This document shows, piece after piece, positions 1-5,533 of a DNA stretch of 6,662 bases; the first letter of the stretch is position 1, and every line of letters begins with the position of its first letter. The stretch spans positions 1-6,662 of the forward strand of contig CAZAZP010000038.1 of NCBI GenBank assembly GCA_964489695.1, in the 5' to 3' direction. The translations under genes and the position numbers were made by a program. The notes under the pieces are model-generated. The model saw only the letters and a list, made by a program, of their open reading frames with translations, was not told the DNA's origin and searched no databases. This DNA comes from CAYUXU01 sp964489695 (lineage in GTDB: Bacteria; Bacillota_I; Bacilli_A; Erysipelotrichales; Erysipelotrichaceae).

Positions 1-24
1 AAAACTTTATTAAATTAAAGTTTT
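1..24 (-). terminator. Possible AT-rich hairpin terminator after tRNA-His
   Basis: A perfect 9-bp inverted repeat (1-9 with 16-24, loop 10-15) lies about 23 bp beyond the 3' end of the tRNA-His gene. Read on the minus strand, the stem ends in a run of four U. It contains only one G-C pair, so it is a weak terminator at best. The window edge hides whatever follows. On the plus strand it is followed by T25, so it could also serve a gene outside the window. Confidence 0.4.
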
Positions 25-46
25 TAGGAGTTAGATTCCTTATAAA

Positions 47-124
47 TGGGGCGATCGACGGGACTCGAACCCGCGAATGCTGGAGCCACAATCCAGAGTG
101 TTGACCATCTTCACCACGACCGCC
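47..124 (-). tRNA. tRNA-His (anticodon GUG)
   Basis: On the minus strand the segment folds as a complete cloverleaf. The 7-bp acceptor stem is GCGGUCG with CGAUCGC. The anticodon stem CUGGA/UCCAG encloses a 7-nt loop with GUG at 89-87. The T arm carries the UUCGAGU loop. The extra 5' G (position -1, at 124) opposite C73 is the identity element specific to histidine tRNAs. The 3' CCA is encoded at 49-47. The gene stands alone here with its own promoter (145-173) and diverges from the HAD phosphatase gene. An open reading frame runs through it on the plus strand but has no meaning. Confidence 0.96.
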
Positions 125-144
125 ATTTAGTGTTAGCACTCATT

Positions 145-173
145 ATTTTAGCTTACTTCATTACTTTTGTAAA
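145..173 (-). promoter_or_regulatory. Promoter of tRNA-His
   Basis: On the minus strand a -35 box TTTACA (173-168) and a -10 box TAAAAT (150-145) are separated by exactly 17 bp. The -10 box ends 20 bp before the tRNA 5' end, so a short 5' leader is removed during maturation. The match to the sigma-A consensus is good. It is inferred from sequence only. Confidence 0.7.
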
Positions 174-199
174 TAGGGAAGGGAGAATTGGCTTTGAGG

Positions 200-228
200 T
201 TGCAATTTATTCCGCATTTCGTAATAAT
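200..228 (+). promoter_or_regulatory. Probable promoter of the first HAD phosphatase gene
   Basis: TTGCAA (200-205), a 17-bp spacer and AATAAT (223-228) form a moderate sigma-A-like promoter about 30 bp before the ATG at 259. It diverges from the tRNA-His promoter. The -35 box matches the consensus at only four of six positions. Confidence 0.5.
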
Positions 229-247
229 AAGAAAGTCAGAGCTGATG

Positions 248-254
248 AAGGGAG
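248..254 (+). promoter_or_regulatory. Ribosome binding site that fixes the start at 259
   Basis: AAGGGAG lies 4 nt before the ATG at 259. It supports this start over the upstream ATG at 46, which lies at the tRNA 3' end and would translate the tRNA antisense. The conserved HAD motif begins only seven residues after the chosen start. Confidence 0.75.
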
Positions 255-258
255 CCCT

Positions 259-1059
259 ATGTTACCAACTGTTTTTATTGATATTGATGATACCTTAATT
301 GTACCTCATACCAAATTATCGTTAGAAAACGCCACGGCGATTACGCGTTATGTCCAAGCTGGCGGTGAAATTGTGTTTGCAACAGGGAAAGTACCAGTGG
401 CTTTATACCAATTAATTAAAGATTTAAATTTAGCTGATCGCTATCATATTGGTGGTAATGGAGCAGTCTTGTTTAATTTAGTTAAACCTGATTTTCATTT
501 ATTAGCCCATGTCGGAGAAAAGTCGGAATCAATTATCAAAAAAAGTGTGGCGTTAGAGTTACCTGGTTTTGTCTATACCGCTGATCAAGTTTTCAGTTTA
601 GATCCAAATTATGCGGGGGATTTAGACCATTTATTTACCGATTTGGGGGAACCACGTCCTGAGCGCTTAAATGGCTTAGATTATGCCAAAGTGATTAAAG
701 TCCTATATTTAATTAAAACCAGTGAAAAATCCGTAGAAAAATTAGTTAATCAAGAATTGGGCCCTTATTTAAATGAGCTACAACTAATTCGGACCGCTGA
801 ATATTTATTAGAAGTGCACCACCAAAGCCAAACAAAAGCTCAAGCAGCCAAGGCCTATTGTGAGCTACATAACATTGATATTAAGAGTTGTTATGCGATT
901 GGTGATAGTGAAAACGACTTACCATTATTAAAAGCAGTTGGGCATCCTTATATTGTTGGAAATGCTTCGCAACTGCTTTATGCAGCTAACTATCCAGTGT
1001 TAGCTAGCTGTCGTGATCATGGCGTCGCTGAATTACTTAATCGACTTTTAAATCAATAA
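259..1059 (+). CDS. Cof-type HAD-superfamily (IIB) phosphatase, 266 aa
   Basis: This is a predicted cytosolic, Mg-dependent hydrolase of small phosphorylated metabolites such as sugar phosphates or flavin intermediates; the substrate cannot be read from sequence. The HAD motifs are complete: motif I DIDDT (nucleophile Asp8, acid/base Asp10), motif II at ATGK (Thr42), motif III Lys193, and motif IV GDSEND (Asp216, Asp220). The region between motifs II and III is long enough for the C2B cap of subclass IIB, and 266 aa is the usual family length. The frame is open back to position 46, but that part covers the tRNA. The start at 259 is chosen because of its ribosome binding site and its fit to the family N-terminus. 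The 3' end overlaps metK tail to tail by 23 bp, and the likely terminator lies inside metK. A paralogue of the same class is encoded at 2980-3777. Confidence 0.9.
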   Translation: MLPTVFIDIDDTLIVPHTKLSLENATAITRYVQAGGEIVFATGKVPVALYQLIKDLNLADRYHIGGNGAVLFNLVKPDFHLLAHVGEKSESIIKKSVALELPGFVYTADQVFSLDPNYAGDLDHLFTDLGEPRPERLNGLDYAKVIKVLYLIKTSEKSVEKLVNQELGPYLNELQLIRTAEYLLEVHHQSQTKAQAAKAYCELHNIDIKSCYAIGDSENDLPLLKAVGHPYIVGNASQLLYAANYPVLASCRDHGVAELLNRLLNQ

Positions 1060-2146
1060 TTTTTTCCCAGGGAAATAAAACATCATCACGGCCGAAATGT
1101 CCAAAATTGGCCGTTTTTTCATAAATTGGTTGACATAAATCTAAGCTTTTAATGATGTTATCAACTGAGAAATTAAAGTTTTGATCAATAATTTTTAAGA
1201 TTTCTGCTTCACTAACGGTATTAGTATTAAAGGTATTTAAATGAATCGAGACGGGTTCAGTTTTACCAATGGCGTAAGCTACTTGGATTTCAACTTTTTT
1301 CACTAAACCAGCCGCGACGAGGTTTTTAGCGACGTAGCGACAATAATAAGCGCCACTGCGATCAACTTTCGAAGGGTCTTTTGAGCTTAAACAACCGCCA
1401 CCAATCCGGCCATGGCCGCCATAAGTATCAACCACAATCTTGCGACCGGTAGTACCACTATCCCCAAATGAACCACCTAAGATAAAAGAACCACTCGGAT
1501 TAATCATGATTTTAGTCTCATTTGTTAAATGTTTGGGGTCAATAATCGGGGTAATAACATATTTATTTAAATAATCTTTTAGAAACTCTTGGGTAATATC
1601 GGGGTAATGTTGGGCGGAAATGATAATTGTATCAACGGATAAACTTTGATCAGCGTGATAACGAATCGTCACTTGCGTTTTACCATCGGGTCTTAAAATC
1701 GGGGTCGTTTGGGTTTTAAAGAGGCGATATAATTGGCGGGCTAATTTATGCGCATAATGAATCGATAAAGGCATATATTCAGGCGTTTCATCACAAGCAA
1801 AGCCAAACATAATACCTTGATCACCAGCGGTAATTTGTTTTTGGCCAGTCACCGCATAATTAATTTCAGAAGATTGGGGGGAAACTTTAACGATTACTTG
1901 ATAAGTTTCGCTATAACCAATTTCTGCTATCGTGGCTAAGGCAATTTTAGCGTAATCCAGTTCAGCTTTAGTATTCGCTTCACCAAACACAAAGATTAAG
2001 TCATCTTTAATCGAACATTCGACTGCCATTTTACTATTGGGGTCTTGGGCTAAGGCCTGGTCCAAAATCCGATCAGCAATCAGGTCGCAGATCTTATCGG
2101 GATGGCCAGGAGTAATTGATTCGCTAGTAAATAAGTATTCCATCAT
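1037..2146 (-). CDS. metK: S-adenosylmethionine synthetase (methionine adenosyltransferase), 369 aa
   Basis: The enzyme makes SAM from methionine and ATP in the cytosol, releasing phosphate and pyrophosphate. Family landmarks are in order: LFTSES and GHPDK (14-18; His15, Asp17, Lys18), Glu43, GE (55-56), AGDQGIMFGF (107-116), RPDGKTQV (152-159), GDSGTTGRK (228-236), KDPSKVDRS (256-264) and GHFGRDDVLFPWE near the C-terminus. The catalytic Asp and Lys residues known from the E. coli enzyme have counterparts. At 369 aa it is shorter than the usual 380-400: the segment before AGDQG is contracted and the tail is short. Both signature regions also depart from the usual GAGDQGxxxGY and GGGAFS (here TAGDQGIMFGF and GGGCLS). 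Two tandem ATGs (2146, 2143) both suit the ribosome binding site AAGGA at 2157-2153. Upstream lies a SAM riboswitch with a terminator. No terminator for metK itself was found. Confidence 0.96.
   Translation of the reverse strand: MMEYLFTSESITPGHPDKICDLIADRILDQALAQDPNSKMAVECSIKDDLIFVFGEANTKAELDYAKIALATIAEIGYSETYQVIVKVSPQSSEINYAVTGQKQITAGDQGIMFGFACDETPEYMPLSIHYAHKLARQLYRLFKTQTTPILRPDGKTQVTIRYHADQSLSVDTIIISAQHYPDITQEFLKDYLNKYVITPIIDPKHLTNETKIMINPSGSFILGGSFGDSGTTGRKIVVDTYGGHGRIGGGCLSSKDPSKVDRSGAYYCRYVAKNLVAAGLVKKVEIQVAYAIGKTEPVSIHLNTFNTNTVSEAEILKIIDQNFNFSVDNIIKSLDLCQPIYEKTANFGHFGRDDVLFPWEKIIDLKVD
1088..1119 (+). terminator. Intrinsic terminator of the HAD gene, inside metK
   Basis: On the plus strand ACGGCC (1088-1093) pairs with GGCCGT (1109-1114). 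An inner AAT/ATT extension (1096-1098 with 1106-1108) lies across a 2-nt bulge, and six T follow (1114-1119). It begins 28 nt after the HAD stop codon, where a Rho-independent terminator is expected. The same bases, read on the minus strand, encode the conserved C-terminal MetK residues around TANFGHFGR. Confidence 0.7.
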
Positions 2147-2165
2147 CTAATATCCTTCTTTCCAT

Positions 2166-2189
2166 AAAAAAACATCCTGGTCAAGGATG
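2166..2189 (-). terminator. Riboswitch-controlled intrinsic terminator in the metK leader
   Basis: On the minus strand CAUCCU (2189-2184), loop UGACC and AGGAUG (2178-2173) form a 6-bp hairpin followed directly by seven U (2172-2166). It ends 19 nt before the metK start, between the aptamer and the gene. Its 5' half can instead pair with the aptamer's 5' strand (2275-2285, 10 of 11 bases). That is the expected ON/OFF switch: SAM-bound aptamer lets the terminator form and transcription stops. Confidence 0.88.
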
Positions 2190-2203
2190 AGTTAATTTGA
2201 GAA

Positions 2204-2290
2204 ATTTATCGTTATTAGCTTTACCACCTTGCTTTTTAGTAGGTTGGTATGAGTTCAGTGAGCTAATTCTCTCCCTCATTCTTGATAATG
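2204..2290 (-). promoter_or_regulatory. SAM riboswitch aptamer, S-box (SAM-I)-like compact variant
   Basis: On the minus strand the leader carries the S-box plan. P1 is UUAUC (2288-2284) with GAUAA (2210-2206), followed by AAGA. P2a is AUGAG (2279-2275) with CUCAU (2253-2249). Next comes an asymmetric loop containing ACUGAA that suits a kink-turn, then a short P2b. P3 is ACC-AA-CC (2248-2242) with GG-U-GGU (2228-2223), which keeps the AA/U internal loop that contacts SAM in SAM-I. The P2 loop AUUAG (2267-2263) is complementary to CUAAU (2218-2214) after P3, the SAM-I pseudoknot. Only about 10 nt separate P3 from the P1 3' strand, so no P4 helix is seen. With the downstream terminator and metK, this predicts transcriptional repression by SAM. 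A SAM-I/IV-type variant is the main alternative label. Confidence 0.87.
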
Positions 2291-2297
2291 TAATATT

Positions 2298-2326
2298 ATT
2301 AAAGCATATTTTTTGCTAGATTGCAA
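2298..2326 (-). promoter_or_regulatory. Promoter of metK
   Basis: On the minus strand TTGCAA (2326-2321), a 17-bp spacer and TTTAAT (2303-2298) form the promoter, with an extended TGC just before the -10 box. Transcription would start near 2291, so the riboswitch P1 helix begins at or within a few nucleotides of the transcript's 5' end. Confidence 0.6.
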
Positions 2327-2352
2327 TTATCTTACGCTTCGTCGTGCATTAA

Positions 2353-2381
2353 TTGAAAAGCCTTATATTTTTGACTATAAT
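2353..2381 (+). promoter_or_regulatory. Promoter of the five-gene operon
   Basis: TTGAAA (2353-2358), a 17-bp spacer and a perfect TATAAT (2376-2381) form a strong sigma-A-like promoter. Transcription would start near 2388, giving a leader of only about 15 nt that is almost filled by the AGAGGT ribosome binding site (2392-2397). It diverges from the metK promoter, with about 27 bp between the two -35 boxes and no clear operator between them. Confidence 0.8.
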
Positions 2382-2402
2382 AGATAAGAAAAGAGGTAAA
2401 GT

Positions 2403-2978
2403 ATGAAAGAACCAGTATTAGTCGAAATTTCGGCCCGTCATGTGCATTTATCACCAAGTGATTTAGCGGTGTTATTTGGACCAGAACATGAGTTAACCTT
2501 TAAAAAAGAATTATCGCAACCCGGACAATTCGCCAGTGAAGAACGAGTGACGATTGAAGGTCCCCGGAGTGCTTTAAAAAATGTCATAATTTTAGGACCA
2601 ACCAGAGCGGAAACGCAAGTTGAGCTATCCTTAACTGATACTAGAACCGTGGGAATTACTCCCGTTATTCGTGAATCAGGTGATACCGTGGGGACACCAG
2701 GTTGTAAAATTATCGGTCCGGCGGGCGAAATTATGATTGACCATGGCGTTATCGTGGCCAAACGTCACGTCCATTTAACTCCAGCTGACGCTGAGTATTA
2801 CGGCGTTACCGATAAACAAATTGTTAGTGTGAAAGTTGAAACTGACGAACGTTCGTTGATTTTTGCGGATGTAGTGATTCGAGTCCGAGCTGATTTTGCG
2901 CGAGCTATGCATATTGATACTGATGAAGGTAACGCCGCGGGCATTAGTGGGACAGCTTGGGGCGAGATTATTCTTTAA
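2403..2978 (+). CDS. pduL: PduL-type phosphate acyltransferase (phosphotransacylase), 191 aa
   Basis: The enzyme exchanges CoA and phosphate on an acyl group (acyl-CoA + Pi to acyl-phosphate + CoA). With acetate kinase this yields ATP in fermentation. It is unrelated in fold to the classical Pta/EutD enzyme. The protein has the two PduL half-domains, each opening with a zinc-binding His-x-His motif: RHVHLS (12-17) and RHVHLT (121-126). Further family landmarks are QFASEERV (42-49, Glu46) and MHIDTDEGNAAG (169-180, His170). It starts directly with the catalytic domain and lacks the N-terminal peptide that targets microcompartment PduL, and no shell or diol dehydratase genes are nearby. It is therefore probably a free housekeeping acetyl/propionyl transferase. 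The start is supported by AGAGGT at 2392-2397 and a strong promoter. It is the first gene of the operon, with the next ATG 1 nt after its stop. Confidence 0.92.
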   Translation: MKEPVLVEISARHVHLSPSDLAVLFGPEHELTFKKELSQPGQFASEERVTIEGPRSALKNVIILGPTRAETQVELSLTDTRTVGITPVIRESGDTVGTPGCKIIGPAGEIMIDHGVIVAKRHVHLTPADAEYYGVTDKQIVSVKVETDERSLIFADVVIRVRADFARAMHIDTDEGNAAGISGTAWGEIIL

Positions 2979-2979
2979 G

Positions 2980-3777
2980 ATGAGTTTGCCGTTAAATAAA
3001 CAAATTAAAGCGATTTTCTTTGATATTGATGGAACGATATTTCACCATGATGATCAAGCCTTAAGCCCACATATTTTCCAAAGTGTAAAAACACTCATTG
3101 CGTCGGGTTATAAAGTAGGTTTATGTACGAGCCGGACGGTGGCGGAACTGAAAAATGTGCCCCAAGAGTTTCTCGACTTAATGGATGTAATTATTACTGG
3201 TGGCGGGACGATTATTCTTTATCAAACTGGTGAGCCAGTATATGTGGCCTTTGATCCGGCAGCGATTAAATTAGCTGTGGACTATTTAGAAGCCCAGCAG
3301 ATTCCTTATCGGTGGTGTGATACTGCGGGGGTCGGTTATTATGGTAGCGTTTTAGATGCGGAAGTCTTATATTATGCGGATTACCTTTATCAACTAGTAC
3401 CAGCAAGTAAAATACCCCAAAATGAATTGATTACCTCATTGATTTATTTTACGAAGGACAAACATCACCAACAAACGGTCTTGGATTTTTTACCGGAAGC
3501 CGCGGCGGTAGTGGAAGATTTTGTCGTTGAAGTCACACCCCAACAAATGAATAAACTAGCTGGGATTAAACAAGTGATTAAACATTGGAATATCCAGCTA
3601 AATGAAGTTTTAGCTTTTGGAGATGGAGCCAATGATGTCAAGATGCTTCAAGCAGTTGGTTATGGCGTGGCGATGGAAAACGGTAAAGCCGCTGCCCGTG
3701 AAGTAGCTGATTATGTGACTGGTAATGTGTTAGAAGATGGAGTCTCCTTAGCATTAGCTAAGTTTGATTTTATATAA
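2980..3777 (+). CDS. Second Cof-type HAD-superfamily (IIB) phosphatase, 265 aa
   Basis: This is a predicted cytosolic Mg-dependent phosphatase of small metabolites with unknown substrate. The HAD motifs are motif I DIDGT (15-19; Asp15 nucleophile, Asp17), motif II in CTSR (Thr50/Ser51, where most relatives have TGR), motif III Lys192 and motif IV GDGAND (214-219; Asp215, Asp219). The cap region between motifs II and III fits subclass IIB. The open frame extends 28 codons upstream into pduL, but that part is just pduL read in another frame. The ATG at 2980 fits the family N-terminus and lies 1 nt after the pduL stop. A purine-rich GGGGCGAG in the end of pduL is a weak ribosome binding site, so translation is probably coupled to pduL. 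It is clearly diverged from the HAD gene at 259-1059, so this is not a recent duplication. Confidence 0.88.
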   Translation: MSLPLNKQIKAIFFDIDGTIFHHDDQALSPHIFQSVKTLIASGYKVGLCTSRTVAELKNVPQEFLDLMDVIITGGGTIILYQTGEPVYVAFDPAAIKLAVDYLEAQQIPYRWCDTAGVGYYGSVLDAEVLYYADYLYQLVPASKIPQNELITSLIYFTKDKHHQQTVLDFLPEAAAVVEDFVVEVTPQQMNKLAGIKQVIKHWNIQLNEVLAFGDGANDVKMLQAVGYGVAMENGKAAAREVADYVTGNVLEDGVSLALAKFDFI

Positions 3778-3782
3778 ATTTC

Positions 3783-3789
3783 AGGAGGG
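3783..3789 (+). promoter_or_regulatory. Strong ribosome binding site of the lipid kinase gene
   Basis: AGGAGGG with a 5-nt spacer to the ATG at 3795 is the best ribosome binding site in the window. It points to independent, efficient initiation within the operon. Confidence 0.85.
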
Positions 3790-3794
3790 AAGCT

Positions 3795-4697
3795 ATGCGC
3801 CATATTTTTATCATTAACCCTACCTCCGGTAAAGGAGAAGGGGAAGCCTTAATTCCAATTATCGAAAACTATTTTACTGATCAAAGTGAGTATGAAATTT
3901 TTATCACCACTCATATCGGTCACGCCACCGAGATTGCTAGTAAATATTCCATTAAGGATAATGTTTGTTTATATGCTTTAGGTGGTGATGGGACGGCTTA
4001 TGAAGTCTTAAATGGCCGCAAAGACGGCGTCATGATGGCGATTATTCCAATCGGGACTGGTAATGATTATTATCGGACAATTTCTAATAATGAGAAAAAT
4101 TTGGATGTGAAAAAAATCTTACTAGAAACGATTGCGGGTAAAGTCGTGCAAGTTGATTACGGAATTGCCAATGAACACCGGTTTTTAAACTCTTGTTGCA
4201 TGGGGATTGATGCGGAAGTCGCTGAGTTTACCAATAATGTGATTAAAAAGCGGGCTTATTTCCCTAAATCGGCCGCGTATGGGATTGGGGCCATCACGAA
4301 GATGTTTAATATTAAAAATATTGCGTGTACGATTACGACTAAAGAAGAGACTTTCCAAATGGATGCCATTTTAATTGCGATTATGAATGGTAAATACTAC
4401 GGGGGTGGTTTTACTCCTGCTTATGATGCCAATATCCAAGATGAACATTTTGATGCCATCTTAGTGCAAAATTTACCGTTATATCGGGTCATTCAATTAT
4501 TACCAAAATATTTTAGTGGTAAGCACAAAGGTGTGAAAGAAATAAAATATAAATTACTGGATAGTTTTGAGTTTAAAGCAGAAGCACCAGTTACTTATGC
4601 CGCCGATGGTGAAATCTATCGGGATGATCATATTATTTTTAGTATGATGAAAAAGGGTTTAAATTTAAGAGTACCAGAGCGGAGTCATTTAAAATGA
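3795..4697 (+). CDS. Diacylglycerol/lipid kinase family protein (DagK/YegS-like), 300 aa
   Basis: The protein is a predicted soluble, membrane-associating kinase that transfers phosphate from ATP to a lipid. In Gram-positives this is typically diacylglycerol, returning it to phosphatidic acid after lipoteichoic acid synthesis. Family motifs are NPTSGKG (8-14), the nucleotide-binding GGDGT (63-67), IPIGTGND (84-91), the YYGGGFTPAYDANIQD region (201-216) and DGE (271-273), whose Glu273 corresponds to the catalytic glutamate of DgkB. The length is typical and there are no membrane helices. Relatives include sphingosine kinase-like and YegS proteins, so the exact lipid is inferred. Spacing to the previous gene is 17 nt with a strong ribosome binding site. 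Its TGA overlaps the next ATG (ATGA). Confidence 0.9.
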   Translation: MRHIFIINPTSGKGEGEALIPIIENYFTDQSEYEIFITTHIGHATEIASKYSIKDNVCLYALGGDGTAYEVLNGRKDGVMMAIIPIGTGNDYYRTISNNEKNLDVKKILLETIAGKVVQVDYGIANEHRFLNSCCMGIDAEVAEFTNNVIKKRAYFPKSAAYGIGAITKMFNIKNIACTITTKEETFQMDAILIAIMNGKYYGGGFTPAYDANIQDEHFDAILVQNLPLYRVIQLLPKYFSGKHKGVKEIKYKLLDSFEFKAEAPVTYAADGEIYRDDHIIFSMMKKGLNLRVPERSHLK

Positions 4698-5521
4698 AAT
4701 TAGAAAATGAACGTTATAGCGTTAAATTTGACTTAGTTGGCGCGGAAATCACGAGTTTTTTTGATAAGCAATTACAAATTGAATATATTTGGTCAGGTGA
4801 TGCTAGCTATTGGTCAGGGCGTAACCCGATCTTATTTCCGGTAATTGGTAGTTCGGTTGATCAAAAATATTACTTTGATAATGAAGCTTATACGATGGGT
4901 AACCATGGCTTTTTAAGACGAGCCACCTTTGAATTAGTTAATCAACATGACAATCAGTTGACTTTTGGCTTTAAAGCAAATAGTGAAACTTTGAAGCAAT
5001 ATCCGTTTAAGTTTCAACTCCAAGTAACTTATCAGTTAATGGCTAATCAACTTTTAATTAGTTATCAAATAGAAAATCAAGATTATCAAGTCTTACCGTT
5101 TAACTTTGGTTTACATCCTGCTTTTAATTGTCCATTATTGCCGGGGGAAAAATTTTCTGATTATTCATTAAGCTTTTCTAACCAAAATGAAGTCTATAGT
5201 AATTTATGGCCAGAAAAACAAGTGGTGCATAAATTACCTTTAAGTTATGAGCAATTTGAAGCACATCCCACTTGGCTGTTTACTGGTAGTAGTGCAGCTG
5301 AGATTAGTTATAGTAATCAAAAACATGGCGTTAACGTTAGTATTGTGGGCTTTCCGGTCGTGGCGGTTTGGACGCCCCAAGCACCGTTTATTTGTTTAGA
5401 ACCGTGGTTTGGCTTAGGCCAAAAAACAGCTGCTCAATTAGACTTTGCGGAACGTGATGCCACGGCTTTAGTCGAGCCCGATCACTTGAGACAAATTATT
5501 TATCACATTACAGTGTTTTAG
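4694..5521 (+). CDS. Aldose 1-epimerase-like protein (LacX/galactose mutarotase-like), 275 aa
   Basis: Members of this beta-sandwich family interconvert alpha and beta anomers of hexoses or hexose phosphates in the cytosol. Visible landmarks are SYWSGRNPILFPVIG (38-52), GNHGFLR (69-75) with His71, FGLHPAFN (138-145) with His141, and ICLEPWFG (233-240) with Glu236. The second His and the Glu match the acid/base pair of galactose mutarotase. The length and the NPILFP/HGF pattern fit the LacX-like branch better than true GalM (about 340 aa). The substrate is unknown; amino sugars or sugar phosphates are possible, given that glucosamine-6-phosphate deaminase lies directly downstream. The gene overlaps the lipid kinase stop by 4 nt (ATGA), a sign of translational coupling. 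Confidence 0.88.
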   Translation: MKLENERYSVKFDLVGAEITSFFDKQLQIEYIWSGDASYWSGRNPILFPVIGSSVDQKYYFDNEAYTMGNHGFLRRATFELVNQHDNQLTFGFKANSETLKQYPFKFQLQVTYQLMANQLLISYQIENQDYQVLPFNFGLHPAFNCPLLPGEKFSDYSLSFSNQNEVYSNLWPEKQVVHKLPLSYEQFEAHPTWLFTGSSAAEISYSNQKHGVNVSIVGFPVVAVWTPQAPFICLEPWFGLGQKTAAQLDFAERDATALVEPDHLRQIIYHITVF

Positions 5522-5533
5522 AAAGAGGAAGAA

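Noticed and set aside
133..141. Exact left half (TTAGCACTC) of a CIRCE/HrcA operator near the tRNA-His promoter
   Set aside because: The matching right half GAGTGCTAA is missing at the required 9-bp spacing, and a lone 9-mer can occur by chance. No heat-shock gene is next to it.
46..258. N-terminal extension of the first HAD phosphatase frame (71 extra residues)
   Set aside because: It starts in the 3' end of tRNA-His and reads through the tRNA antisense and its promoter. The family N-terminus and a ribosome binding site point to ATG 259.
984..1005. 7-bp inverted repeat as a metK terminator
   Set aside because: The hairpin lies inside the HAD coding sequence and has no U-run after it on the minus strand.
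2147..2402. T-box or SMK-box (SAM-III) control of metK
   Set aside because: No T-box motif was found, and the SD-sequestering SMK pattern does not fit. The AAGA, P3 AA/U loop, pseudoknot and separate terminator match an S-box plan instead.
2438..2761. Open frame of 107 aa on the minus strand
   Set aside because: It is a shadow of pduL, without recognisable motifs, ribosome binding site or promoter.
2896..2979. Upstream extension of the second HAD frame (28 extra residues)
   Set aside because: It lies wholly within the end of pduL in another frame and does not resemble HAD proteins. ATG 2980 fits the family start.
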